Made by a program: the position numbers and the translations under genes
Assembly (NCBI GenBank): GCA_019914945.1
Contig: CM034104.1
Coordinates: 1,676,501-1,740,500, forward strand
DNA from: Typha latifolia
Taxonomy: Eukaryota > Streptophyta > Magnoliopsida > Poales > Typhaceae
Direction of reading: 5' to 3'
DNA: 64,000 nucleotides
The notes under the pieces: model-generated
The model's database searches: none
Seen by the model: only the letters and a program-made list of their open reading frames with translations
Told to the model about the DNA's origin: nothing
In this document: positions 12,601 to 23,870 of the stretch, one piece after another
How positions within the stretch are numbered: position 1 is the stretch's first letter
Layout of the letters: each line of letters begins with the position of its first letter

Positions 12601-12895
12601 TTGGATCCTTTTTACGGTCACCTTGAAGGATTTAGGGAGTGCAGATGACAAGCAAAATCTCAAGAGCCAGAGCTACATCTCTCCCCACTTAAGCTACACT
12701 CTACGATGTCATAAAGTTGTTGTACAAGTACTGCATTGCATAGTCCATCCATAAACATACATCTAGCTCCACAATAGATATATGTCTATTAGAAAAGAAA
12801 CATAATTAGAGATAACTAACAAAGAACAATATATAGAGCCATTCTTTCTTGGTTATTTGGGCTTGTCCTTGAGATGAAGCCCAACGAAGTTTTAC
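6677..12895. other. Long spacer upstream of the CCCH-RRM gene
   Basis: About 6 kb without a recognisable gene. From 6677 to about 8230 the sequence is purine/pyrimidine-skewed, with CT tracts at 7198-7231, 7620-7680 and 7751-7767 and a (CCT)n-like run at 7910-7970; it probably holds the leader and promoter of the CCCH gene. From about 8250 to 11250 it is very AT-rich, with a possible degraded MITE at about 8560-8895 (TTTGGTTGT at one end, ACAATCAAAT at the other, no clear duplication). A (GAA)n-like run lies at 9330-9375 and CT runs at 11271-11310 and 11506-11530. Short open frames at 7897-8229, 11460-11642 and 11716-11922 are low-complexity or lack any family match. Confidence 0.5.
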
Positions 12896-13402
12896 GTGTG
12901 GGCTAGTGTTTACAAAATTTTCATATCCCTAGAGCAATATTCGCAGTTGTCGAAAGAAATTATGTTGAAGTCGGCGCCGTATAAGATCTTCGGCGCAGTT
13001 TTCTTCTACGGTGGAGATATTGGTCTTATCGCCGGCTTCCGTTGGAATTGCTTCTCAAATGGAAGCCAAGCCGGCGATCAAAGTAGAAGTCGCTACAGTA
13101 ATACTGTGGTTCGCCGACCACTAGGTAATTACATTTCATTTCATCCTTTGCCGAACGCTTCCTTTTTTACCTCTCCGAAACCCTACTACTATGCTCTGTT
13201 CGAAGAATTCTATTCGCTACTGCTTCCAGGAGACGTTGCCCCTTCTCCCCTTCTCCCTTTCTCTCTTGTTTGCTACTACTGGATTCGGCTTTCGGTACAT
13301 CGAAGAGTTCGCTTGCCCTCTTCTTCTTCTCCGCTTCGAAGGTATGCCTCCCTGTTTCCCCTCATAAAGATTTACCTCGTTGATTTGGCGGGAAAGCTTT
13401 AG
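12896..13402 (+). other. Exon-like unidentified segment, possible non-coding transcript
   Basis: A locally GC-richer island stands in AT-rich spacer. A 168-codon open frame spans it, but the translation matches no family I know and becomes Ser/Leu/Tyr-rich low complexity at its end. A possible splice donor (TCGAAG|GTATGCC) occurs near 13340. Inside lies an imperfect fold-back at about 12969-13122 that contains an exact 11-bp inverted repeat (ATCGCCGGCTT with AAGCCGGCGAT). It could be the first exon of a non-coding RNA, a hairpin RNA or a gene relic. I do not assign a product. Confidence 0.25.
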
Positions 13403-16400
13403 ATCGAATCCTCTGTCTCCAATCTCCTCAATTTTGCTTCACTTCAATACTCTCTTTGCCAGCTCGCTTGGAATAGCAAGGTTTGCTCCTCGTACTAATC
13501 CAATATCGCTTGTCTAGGAAAAGCAAAAACCCAGTAATTTAGTTGGAATCGGAAGAGTTCACATGAGATCCATTCTTGTGCTTAATCTTTGGTTTTTATT
13601 TCATGTTATAGATTTTGGAGGGATATGAGGAGCATGGTTTCTCGATGCTTGAATTCTTAAAACATTAAAAGATGTTATCAACCTCTTCAATCAAAGGGAG
13701 GAAGTGAGAATCAAATCAGACAGGAAGGTTTATATTTGGGTGGGGGCATATGGTTGAGAACAACATTCTCTGGATGAGGCAATATTAGTTTCTTGATTAA
13801 GTACCTCTGTGTTGCTTGACCAAAAAAAATGATGATGGATGGGAATTATTTGAGAAGATATCCAGGAGGCTCCTTCCCTGTTTTCTGTGGGCTTCCCTTG
13901 CATTCTTCACTGCATTGAAGAGCAATTAGGGAATTTTTTAGCTGTTAATTCGAGTGGAGGAAACAGGTCATAGCCTAGATTTTGTAATATATAATATGCT
14001 GACCAGGAAGTCTTGTGTAAGGAGGCAGCAAGAGTGTGCATAAAGTGGAATGAGATGGTTGGGAGTGGATCAAATCCTGATTCAGAGTGCACATATTGTG
14101 TTGATGCATGGTTTATTTCTAAATAGTGAGTTGAGAGAGGCTTTTAAATATCACATAGTGTGAAGTAAAATGATATTTTGTCTGAACTGAAGTTTGAGAT
14201 TTCAGCATAATCTTCTGGTTAAGGATGCGTGGAGGATTCACAGTTTTAATGAAGTTGAAACATGAAAGGTGACCTAGTTTATCTTTGTCGCATGCAGCAA
14301 TTTGCAAGGAGGATGTAGACAAGTAGTGTAAAAGATCAGGGGAGTTTAGATTTTATATTCTTGATAGCTGAAGAGTTTTCTTCAAATAGGTTGTGCAGTT
14401 CTTCTTCATATAACAAAAGTACTCTAAGGTACACCCTTTGGCTTACTATCATCAAAGAAATGAGCAATTCCGCCCTAGTTTAATTTCTTTGTTTGAAGGC
14501 CTTCGATAAGGAATTATCATTTTCTTCATTTTATGCAAGGCACTTGTATTTTTCTAGTTGTCGTAGCTGCTGAAGAAAGGAATATACCATTACATATCAC
14601 TTCTCTTTTAATGCTTTTGAGTTTTGATACCGTAAATGTTAGACTTGATAAAATTCAATGTTAGCATCCAAAGAAGCTGTATCACAAAATCTCATGCTTC
14701 ACCTAGGAAAACTTAACATATTCTCTGGAATAATGAGGACGAAGCTTCATTTGCAGCTGGTATTTAGCTAAAATTGGATATATGACTGATAAGGAAAGGT
14801 TTGGATAGCAAATTGTTCGCCTATTAAAGCATCTATAATCTCTCAAGTGGCGCGTGATTGCAAAGAGTTCCTATAATCTGCATATTTCATACATGATGTG
14901 TTTGTGCTCTGAGCCAATTCTCTTGGCACATTCAATGTTCCAACCAAATAGTTCTTTACAATTAGTCTTTCTAGTTCCAATTGGATAAGAGCATTATAAC
15001 TTCTATGAAAAGCTTGATAAAATTATTTGGCTTCATAGCTTAAAATATTATAAAACCATCATATCTGAAATCTTTCCTTGCTGACATAGACAACTCGAAT
15101 GCAGAGTTGCAGACCATATGACCACTATATACATGAAAAATAAGAATCATGGTAGAACTCTTAAGTCATGAAGATACACATAGTGTATACAGGAACCTAA
15201 AACAATTTTAAGGTTACAATAATATTCTGGTTCTGTGAGATGGGAGCACACTGCTAGGTGCTATTTTTGAATGAAAGCACATACAAAGGAGGTATTTTCT
15301 TCTAAAGGTTTCAGGTCCACAGAAACATTGTTATTCTGCATAGTAGGTTGGTAGTAGAACAAGGAGTTAGGAAATTGCACCTATATGACTATTGGAATGA
15401 AGTTAAAATGCCACTTGGAAATTCAGTGGTCTAGAGAAAAGTATTAGGGAAGAAATATTAATAAATTTTAGGAGCATGACTGTTCTTGGAAACGAAATAT
15501 AGTTACTCAGATCCCATACCATCTTATAAGAGAAAGAAGAGCAATTGCTTCAGTTATGAGTTAGTCAGCATATTACTGGTAGACACATTAGGAGAAGTGT
15601 GGAGATTGATGGAGAGATTCGACAGAGTGAATGTTAATTGGAATTGGAACAAGCTGAGTTAGTTGGAGAAAGTTTTGTTGGAAGAATTTGGCATGCAGCC
15701 TCTCTTCATGTGAGACAATACCAAAGAAGAGGGTGAGAAACTCATGGTAGTAGCTCTTTATCCTGATTGAAGATACTCTATTTTTCCTATAAATGTTCAG
15801 CTAAAGTTGCTATCATATTATCGCTATGATAGATTGGTCGGGCAACCAATTGTAGAGTCAGTATGGATTTCACAGTAGATGTTTATTGATGTGCAACCAG
15901 CACAATTTGATGCTTTCTTCATGTTGCGTGAATTGTTTCAGTAAACAAGTTTGGAACATATGAATTGTTTAAGAAACCAATGTATCGCCGCCTGTGATAT
16001 GCAGTAACATGATGCTATATCTTAATTTACTTTCCTTAATTATCTCCTGATCTAGCATCACTGACAGCTCCGCTAAAGATTATCTTTAGATCAACTGAGC
16101 TCAAATTTAGTAACTAAAAGCCACTTACTTTTTGGTAACATTGCCTCTTTTACATGTCAACTGTGTACCCATAGCTCTGTCTGATGACATAATTTGGCCA
16201 CATTTAGGATCTCTTGTTTAATCTTGCGCGTGCGCGTGTCTGATATTATCTCTATATTTGATAGCATGACTTGGTAAAGTGATCAACACACTATCTGCGC
16301 ACATGATTCATAGCTTACTGTAGTAGATTATTTAATTATGGTCCTGTCTGCTATCTTCTAGCATGCATATAAAAATACACGCATATAAACACATGCAGTC

Positions 16401-16760
16401 AGCTGAGCATATCAGATTCCTGCATATAGAACTCATTCATCATCATTCCTGATACCCTACATCTTTATATAAATTCAGTTGTGATGCTCACATTTCAGTA
16501 AATGAATTGGAGAAATTTTCATTACTAATGCTTTCTTACTTTCTACAACAAAATCATATGATAGTTCAACCACTAACTATATGATATTATCATATGTACA
16601 TCAGCCTGTCCCCTGCCTTTTGGTTGATGCTGTTTCTACATGGAAAGAAATCTAGAATCAAACAAAAGAATCTTACAAACTCAATTTGGAACTTACATAG
16701 TAACTAGACTATGTTCTCTCCTATACTCTTTTTTTTTTTTTTTCTTAATCTCCCTCTATC
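13403..16760. other. Spacer downstream of the SNAC1-type NAC gene
   Basis: No supported gene. The sequence is moderately AT-rich, with scattered stop codons in all frames. The part nearest 16760 is the 3' flank of the minus-strand NAC gene and includes a poly-T run at about 16730-16743. A GCGCGTGCGCGTG purine-pyrimidine stretch lies near 16226-16238. Confidence 0.45.
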
Positions 16761-17854
16761 TCAGTTACAGAAGGGTGGCATGTTTGTCCTGTTCAACTTC
16801 ACCTGTGGAGAACCGAGGGCTGCGAAGTAATAATCCTGGTTCGATATATCAATTGCCGGCGTTGATCCGAAACCCATATATGAGCTCTGCAAGTCATCTA
16901 GATTCAAGTCCATGAACCATTCATTGTCTTCCTTCTGTGGTTGCTCCATCGTCTGGTATTCGGTCGTCATTCGGCCTGCTTGATTAGGTGCGTAAGCTCC
17001 GGACTTTTCGATGTCATCAAAGTTATGGAATGCCTCGTTATCTATATCCGATTCCAGTGTTCTAAAGCTGTCTGATCCGGTCTCATCCCATGAATCCATA
17101 CTTTCTCCAAATGATGTCTCCTCCTTTTGTTGCTGCATCTTCTCCCAGGTGTTCTTCTTGTTGTATAGGCGGCAAAGTACCCAGTCGTCTAACTGCATAT
17201 ATGCAGTCCATAATTTTATTAGCTTTCTAGTGACAAAAACAAGTTCATGATCACATGTGTTCATAATGTTCATCACATACCCTTAGGCTTCCCTTCTTGT
17301 TGGCGGCGCGGTTGACATCAGCGAGCCTGTACTCGTGCATGATCCAGTCAGTCTTCACGCCCCTCGGTGCCTTCCCGGAGTAAAAGACCAATGCCTTCTT
17401 GATTCCAAGAGCCGTACTGCTCCCCTTCTTTGACACCGGCTTGTCGGCCCCCGTCGCCTTCCAGTACCCCTTCCCGGCGGCCCTGTTAGGCCTCGAGCCG
17501 TTCGGGTACTTCCGGTCACGAGGCGTAAAGAAGTACCACTCTCTTTGCCCAAACAATGCCTTCTCTGCTCACAGAAACAACAAATTATTACTCTCTAAAG
17601 CTTTTATTTTATTATACTACGTAAATGATTTCCATCACAACCTAAGCTTGTGTTATGACAGATCCAATACCTGGAAGCTCCCACGGATCATACTTGTAGA
17701 GATCGACCTCGGCGATGATCGGAACCGGAAGGCGCTGGTAGGTGATCTTCCGGCATAAGTAGTGGACGACGAGCTCCTCGTCGGTCGGGTGGAATCGGAA
17801 TCCGGGCGGCAAGTTAAGCTCCGCCTCTGCGTCTCTCGTCCTCGCCAAACCCAT
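16761..17854 (-). CDS. NAC transcription factor, SNAC1/ATAF subgroup
   Basis: Three exons on the minus strand, 17671-17854, 17281-17564 and 16761-17192, encode 299 aa. The introns sit at the two standard NAC positions (after WELP-G and before LDDWVLC). The NAC domain fills residues 14 to about 165 with subdomains A to [78 protein letters not shown]. The leader [14 protein letters not shown] and the tail from [16 protein letters not shown] closely recall rice SNAC1, a drought- and ABA-induced activator, so this is probably its orthologue. The C-terminal half is acidic and Ser-rich ([17 protein letters not shown]), as expected of an activation domain. The start is the first ATG that gives the SNAC1-like leader. 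The gene has its own TATA box and CACGTA element (see separate entry). It should act as a nuclear dimer on CACG-core sites. Confidence 0.95.
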
Positions 17855-17970
17855 TTCTTTGAAGTGCAACTACTCTTCTCTGTGGTATTCTCCTTTGTTC
17901 AGGCGTTCTTTATTTTTTTGGAGGAGGAGAGGATGCAAGATTTCTGGGACAAGGATTAGGTCCATGTAAC

Positions 17971-17986
17971 GGCTATAAATACGTGA
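17971..17986 (-). promoter_or_regulatory. TATA box with adjacent CACGTA element of the SNAC1-type NAC gene
   Basis: On the minus strand the sequence reads CGTCACGTATTTATAGCC, about 120 bases before the start codon: an ACGT core directly abutting TATTTATAG. A full CACGTG G-box lies further upstream at 18267-18272. ACGT cores are ABRE/bZIP binding sites, so ABA or stress control is plausible for a SNAC1-type gene. Confidence 0.5.
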
Positions 17987-18720
17987 CGGGTTTGGGTATT
18001 GAGCCGGGGTGCCATCGCAAGCTCACGGAAGCTTCGTCGTGAGAAAAGAGTCAAACGTGGAGTCGGCAGCCCTAGAATGGAATTAGAATATACCAATCCG
18101 ATCTGCTGATGGTTAAATGAACGGTGGATGGAGGCGGTCGCACAGAGGCTAACTCTGCGGACGTGAAGCCGATTGCAATGGCGGCTATAATGGTATTTGA
18201 CGGGGGGCCAAGTCACAACAGTGACCAGTGGTAGGGTTCATCCCCCCTTGGCCTCTTTATTTCGGCACGTGGGTGCTGATGCCGGCGGCAGTGCGGTGCA
18301 TCTGGGTGATGACTGATGAGGTAAGAGCCGACGTTAATAAAGTTTGTCCTTTAAAAGGCGGTCCTCTTGTTTTCCTCTTTTGGTAGATTTCTTGTCGCGG
18401 AAGGCAACCAGTTGGAGCCGAGTTGAGCTTTCTTTCTTTTCTTTTCTTCTAAAAAGATTGTTTTATCCTAAGAAAGTTAGGAGCCTTAGAAATATTAGGC
18501 CTCGTTTAGCTCGAACGAACTCGATTAGTTGTCTCTAGAATAGTTGATACAGTGAATCACAGACAAAGGTTGCTTGCTGAATAGGAAATGTAGAGTATCC
18601 TAATTCCTTGTCTATTTAGGAGAAATGGTCCTGTTCCTAATCCTCTCTTCTCTCCAATTGAGAGAGATGTGGTAGAGAAATCCATTGTGCATTATAAGAG
18701 GTTTTTTTTCCGTGCAATAG

Positions 18721-19279
18721 AATTAATTCTTTATTAATCAATTTGATGAAGATCTAACGGTTAAGATCTTTAGGGGTATAATATGAACGAAAGATATTAC
18801 CGGTTCAGTAGGTAATTTTTTTAGATATATAATCTTGCACATTATTTTTTAATAATTATATTATCTTAATATTTTATTAAGTAAAAGACATATATATCAT
18901 TAACTGAGAGTAATGTATATATATCAAAATAAGGGTATTGATGTCTTTTATAATTAACTTGATGAAAATTTAATTACATTTTACCTTTTGATTATTTTTT
19001 ATTATTTGCATACATCTCCCATTAGTTTAAGATTGATTTAAATTAAATTTTAATAGATAGAAATAGAGAATTATATTTAAATTGAAGTTTATCTCCAAAT
19101 AATCAAATTTAAATTATTTAATATTAAATGATATCTTCTATAATTAAGGTATAATTATATTTAAAAGAGAAATCTTAACGGAAGAAAAAAAAACGTGTAG
19201 AGCGCTTCTTCCGTAAAGTTAATTGTTTATCAATCACTTTGATGAAGATCTAATGGTTAATATCTTCAAGGGTATAACA
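18721..19279. repeat. Direct-repeat pair about 500 bp apart
   Basis: Two similar 60-bp copies (18721-18782 and 19219-19279) each read TT-A-TCAA-TTTGATGAAGATCTAA-GGTTAA-ATCTT-A-GGGTATAA with few changes. Each is preceded by a poly-T or poly-A run and a short CCGT motif. Possible origins are the ends of a small LTR-type element or two insertions of one MITE. Confidence 0.45.
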
Positions 19280-21280
19280 AGAAAATTGGAAAGTTAGGCA
19301 CACGTAATTAATTTTCTTAACTAATATACTATTTTTCTTACTTAATGTGGTTTTAGAACCGGTACTGGGAAACCGGTATCGGGTATGAAAACTGACTATT
19401 ATAGCCGTTGGATTAAGATTATATTTTTTAAAGATGCATTGAATTATTTGCCGCATCATAAACATCCTGCTGCTGCTGGGTTGGAATGATAGTGACTTAG
19501 ATTTCGCAAATCCTAATCTGCAGGAGGATCAAATTGCAAGGTAATCCACTATCATTAGTTGGGCAAATCATAGTAGATGATTATGATATAAGCCCAACCT
19601 TATCTTTGTATCTGAAATTTGATGATTGTTTAATTCCAAACTGGTGATCGACTAGATATATCCCTTTCTTTAATATTAGATTAAGACTGGTATCCATTGC
19701 GATTTTAAGAACAGAAACTAATTCACTGGATCCATTCCATCCAGGATTGTAAATTTGGCTTGAACAATTCAAATGAACAAGTTAGGTATAGAGGCTATAT
19801 GAATCGTTCGGCAGCTGTATTTTGCTTTTATTATCTCAAAAATATATATGTTAGTTAGATACTACTCAATTAATTACAAATACAAAATATCCTTAATACC
19901 CGCGAATAAGTTTTCTAAGATTAAGAAAAAATTAAAAGGGTAATTAAATTTTAAGATCAAATAGGTCGTATTTTTGGGTTATTTTAGTTTTTTAAGTAAT
20001 AGAATACTCTTTATTCTGTCCATAGCCCTTAGGATAAAATTAACTTAAGGTCCATTTGAGATGCTAAAAGTAAAATGTAAGGGTGCCAATGGTAATAAAG
20101 GCAAAACTGGTGGTGTTTTTGATAAATTTCCCAAAGTCTAAACCTTCTTATTTATTTAGTAATTTTAGCTTTTTTTTTATGGGTTAAATATATTTTACCT
20201 CTAATGCTATCTTTATGAACATTGTCCTTTATTATTATCTCTGTCCTCATTTTCTCTCAAATAAAAAACTTTATTTTATATTATTATGCCCTCTTTGCGC
20301 TATTTGGTAGTTGCTTTTCGGCCAAAGTATAATTTAAAATTGTTACCATTTTGAATTATTTTATCCTCTATCATTACTAACCCACGTTCAACTTTCTCTT
20401 TAAATATTTATTTATCTAACAAAAACGTAGTCATTTAAATCATTTTGCATTTCTATGTGATGCAAAACAAAATTTAGAGAAAAAAGTATTTAACCTTTTA
20501 TTAATCTTAGACATTGTTTGGTTGTCAAAACTTGGGAAGAATAATGACTCTCTTTTTTCTTTTCAAAATTAAAGCTTTAAACTGCTCTATCACTTAATTA
20601 ACTAATGATCAACGACTTAACATAATGGTCATAGTTCTTTTTGTATCTTTTCCATTCTTTAAAGTGGCGGCTTGGAAAAAACCTCAACCTCAACCTCAAA
20701 CCCATGACCATTCTCTGTCTTTGTTGGAAGAAACTTGGAATTGTAAGCAGACGAATGCAAGTAAAAGCGAGACCAAAACCAACTCCTTTTCAATTAGACT
20801 TTATTCGATCCACCTCACTTTGTCTCTCGCTCATTTCAAACACGTGCGCGTTAACCCTTTTCTTTGTCATGCTTATCTTAACCATTAGTACGTACACATC
20901 CAACTAACCAGTTGACTAGGCTACCCTTGTGCCACGTGAGAGCAACAGGATGACGTGTGCCAGTACTTCGTCAGAGATTGGTCGATTTCATGACAGCTGG
21001 GACGAGCGTCTTCCTTGTCCTCGTTTAACTTCTAGTCATCGGTCGGGTCACGTGGCGTCGTGGTCTATTGTTTTTAGGTGATGAATGGATCCACCCGTTA
21101 TCTACTGTGTGATTCCTTTATTTATTTATTTATTTTTTTATTTATTTTCACACTCTTATATTATGTCTTTATTAGGTTTTACTCCACCTCTAGAATTTCT
21201 ACTAGGATCCTAAAGGCCTGAAACTCCCTTGGATTTATCACTGGATTTTCAGGACAGTTTTATTTAATGATTTAGGGTGC

Positions 21281-23870
21281 ATTTGATTGATGAAAAATAA
21301 ATAAATAAAATTTAAAAACAATATATTATTTTATAGTGTTTGGATGAAGAAAATAGAGGTGGAAATAAGTTATCCACTCTCTTAAAATCACTTATTTTTT
21401 CCTTATTTCACTTAAGAATAGCACTTATCATTTTTTATATACACCGCATATTTTTTATATACACCGCATTTTTTATATACACCGCCTCGTCATCTTCTTC
21501 TCTTCCTCGCACGCAACCATCCCCAGCCTCCCTTATTTCTTCTCCACCCTGCCATCTCTCTCTCTCCTCTCTCTCGGGTTGCCGACGCCGAAGACGAAAA
21601 CTCGGAGCCGACGGCTGACGAAGCCAACTATGCGACCCCTAGGTAAATCCTTTTTTGTTGTTGTTTTTCCTTCTTCCCTGTACTTACCCCCTCGGCTGCG
21701 TGGCTGCGCCATCGGCGCCGTAAACCTTGATGTCGCTGCGTTTCTCTCCTTGATTTCCTCCTCTCTTTTCCCTCCCCTTCCCTCCGGCTAGCCACCCACC
21801 CTGGGCGAGGGCCGCGGGTCGCCGACCTTGAGGGCAAGCCGCCGGCGGTGTGGGCCACCGGCAGCGCCGAGCCCTTCTCTCTCCCCCCTCTATCTCCTTC
21901 CCCTGGAAGGAGATAGTGAGGGAGTGGGGGTTAAACTAACCCCACCCATCCCTTGGTGGGCTGCGGTTTAAGCCCATTCTAAGCCCTTGTGGGCTGCGGT
22001 CAAACCGTAGCCCACAGGCCCTCCATTGGTGGTCGGTTGCGGTCTAGACCTCAGCCAACCTTGTGGGCTGCAGTTGGACTGCAGCCCACCAAAGCCTCCC
22101 TTGTCTATTGGGTTAGGCTTGAGCCCAACCCAATACCCAATCTAGGCCATTTGGGGTCATTTGGACCATATAGCCTTATTTTTCTATTCCACCTAATTAA
22201 TTAGCATAACCAGTCCCCTAAAGACAATTATTATCACCTAAATAGTGTGAATTTTAGAATTACATAGAACTTACCTTAGGGATCCTTGACTCATGTATAT
22301 TCATAAACCTAAATTATCTAATAAGGTAATTAATTTTATTAATTCGCTAGTCTTACGTATGGCTTTACTTGCGTGAATTAATAACATCTACACTGCCTGA
22401 GGAAGATTTTGGGATTCGGAAGGGAGCGGCTAGCTGAGGAAAACTAGAGTACTTTGGAGATCCCCTAGGCGAGTAGAGTTTATACAAGTCTTGAATAATA
22501 TAGTTACAACTATTATACCTTCCATGACACTGTAGAAAATCTTATCTTGATATGTGCAGTTATTGATAGTTTACTCATCATGATATTATAAGAATATTAA
22601 TGTTAGCGTATGCATTAGTGTAATAATGCTCTACATGTATCTTGTATGATAAACTCTTACATAAATATCTGTTGTGAATATAGAATGTAACGATCATGAT
22701 GATTATGACATGACTTATACACTCATAGACACTACACCACTTCCACCTATCATTAGTAGTCGAGTTCTAACTAAGTAGTGCCCCTACTCACTCAGCTCGG
22801 GGTTAAGGATAGAGTGTATTATATATGACTATATTATTAGCGGCTTACACCTGAGGTCGAGAGCATATGTGACATTCATGTAATTATACTGCATAGTCAG
22901 AACTAGATTATGATGATAGAAGAACATGATTGTGAGGCAGAGATATATCTCTAGCGGTACCCGACGATGTAGGGTTAGGATGTCCATTGATGAGCTGAGG
23001 GCTCCCGATTCTCCCGCTGAGTTCAGTGATGATTTAGAGATAGTGAGATATAAGCCCACGACCGGGGTCCTTAGTCTGATGGCCACAGACAACTGGTCAG
23101 ATGCAGTGTCGCCGTGCATGTTTTAGATGTGTATATATCCCTTATGAGATGATAGATGGTTGTGTGATAAATGATTTTTTTGAGAATATCTATACACTGT
23201 GTGGTGAATGGCTCGGTGAGCCATGATAAAATATGATAAATTCCTTGGTGAGCTAAGCATAACATGTAAACACTATGATTGAGATTTGTATGAATAAAAC
23301 TTTATACCTGTGTGGACTTATCTTGATATTATTAGGAGTTGGCATGTTCCAAGATAGTGACGTGTAATTTTTATTGATTGCATTGATTTAGTAACTCATG
23401 GTAAATCATTTAAACAAGCGTATTGTTATTGTTAGCAACTATAGGCATGCATTGGATATGCACCTGTGATTTCATTGTTATAAATTATATGGATTCTACT
23501 CGCTGGGCTATGTGCTCACCACATCTTGGTGGCATCATTTCAGAGTTAGGAGAGTAGTCGCCTTTGTTTCAGTTATGACTTTTTCTATTTGTTGTATTGA
23601 GTCCCTACGGGAGTGTTATGATTAGCGTTGTATTTTGGACATTAGAGTTATATTTTGGACGTGTATCTTGAAGGCTTGTTGTGGCTGTGGAACTTGTATT
23701 CCGGACTCATATTTGTTTGAGATTATTTATGGTATCAGCATATATTTCTATGTGCCTTATGAAAATCTATTACTGACAAGTTATGTGATGCACCGCATGG
23801 GGGATTTACCTACGTGGTTTACATGTGTATTTGGAGGTTTGAGTGTTTCACATGTACTTTAGAGTAAATT
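21281..23870. mobile_element. Probable LTR-retrotransposon remnant (LTR-like DNA)
   Basis: No intact gag or pol frame is present. A GC-rich segment (21500-22150) repeats variants of GTGGGCTGCGGT and GCAGCCCA several times. It is followed by text typical of plant Ty3/gypsy LTRs: ACTCGCTGGGCTATGTGCTC at about 23497, then TTGAGTCCCTACGGGAGTGT at about 23598. The borders are uncertain and I did not find a target-site duplication or a second LTR, so it may be a solo LTR or fragment. The short frames at 21340-21618, 21579-21791 and 22926-23126 fall inside it and are not believable genes. Confidence 0.4.
21430..21486 (+). repeat. Tandem repeat, three copies of a 19-20 bp unit
   Basis: The unit TTTTTTATATACACCGCAT is repeated three times with small length changes, immediately before a GC-rich, CT-rich segment. 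Confidence 0.9.

Larger units (their letters stand above)
17855..21280. other. Promoter of the SNAC1-type NAC gene and AT-rich spacer
   Basis: 17855 to about 18400 is the GC-richer promoter side of the NAC gene. Beyond it the DNA is very AT-rich with no gene. A direct repeat pair, 18721-18782 and 19219-19279, shares TTTGATGAAGATCTAA followed by GGTTAA, so a repeat element may be involved. Several ACGT-core motifs (CACGTG) occur at about 20840-21060. Short open frames here match nothing. Confidence 0.45.

Noticed and set aside
12896..13402. 168-codon open frame as a protein gene
   Set aside because: No family resemblance, low-complexity tail, and a splice-donor-like site inside it; kept only as an unidentified exon-like segment.
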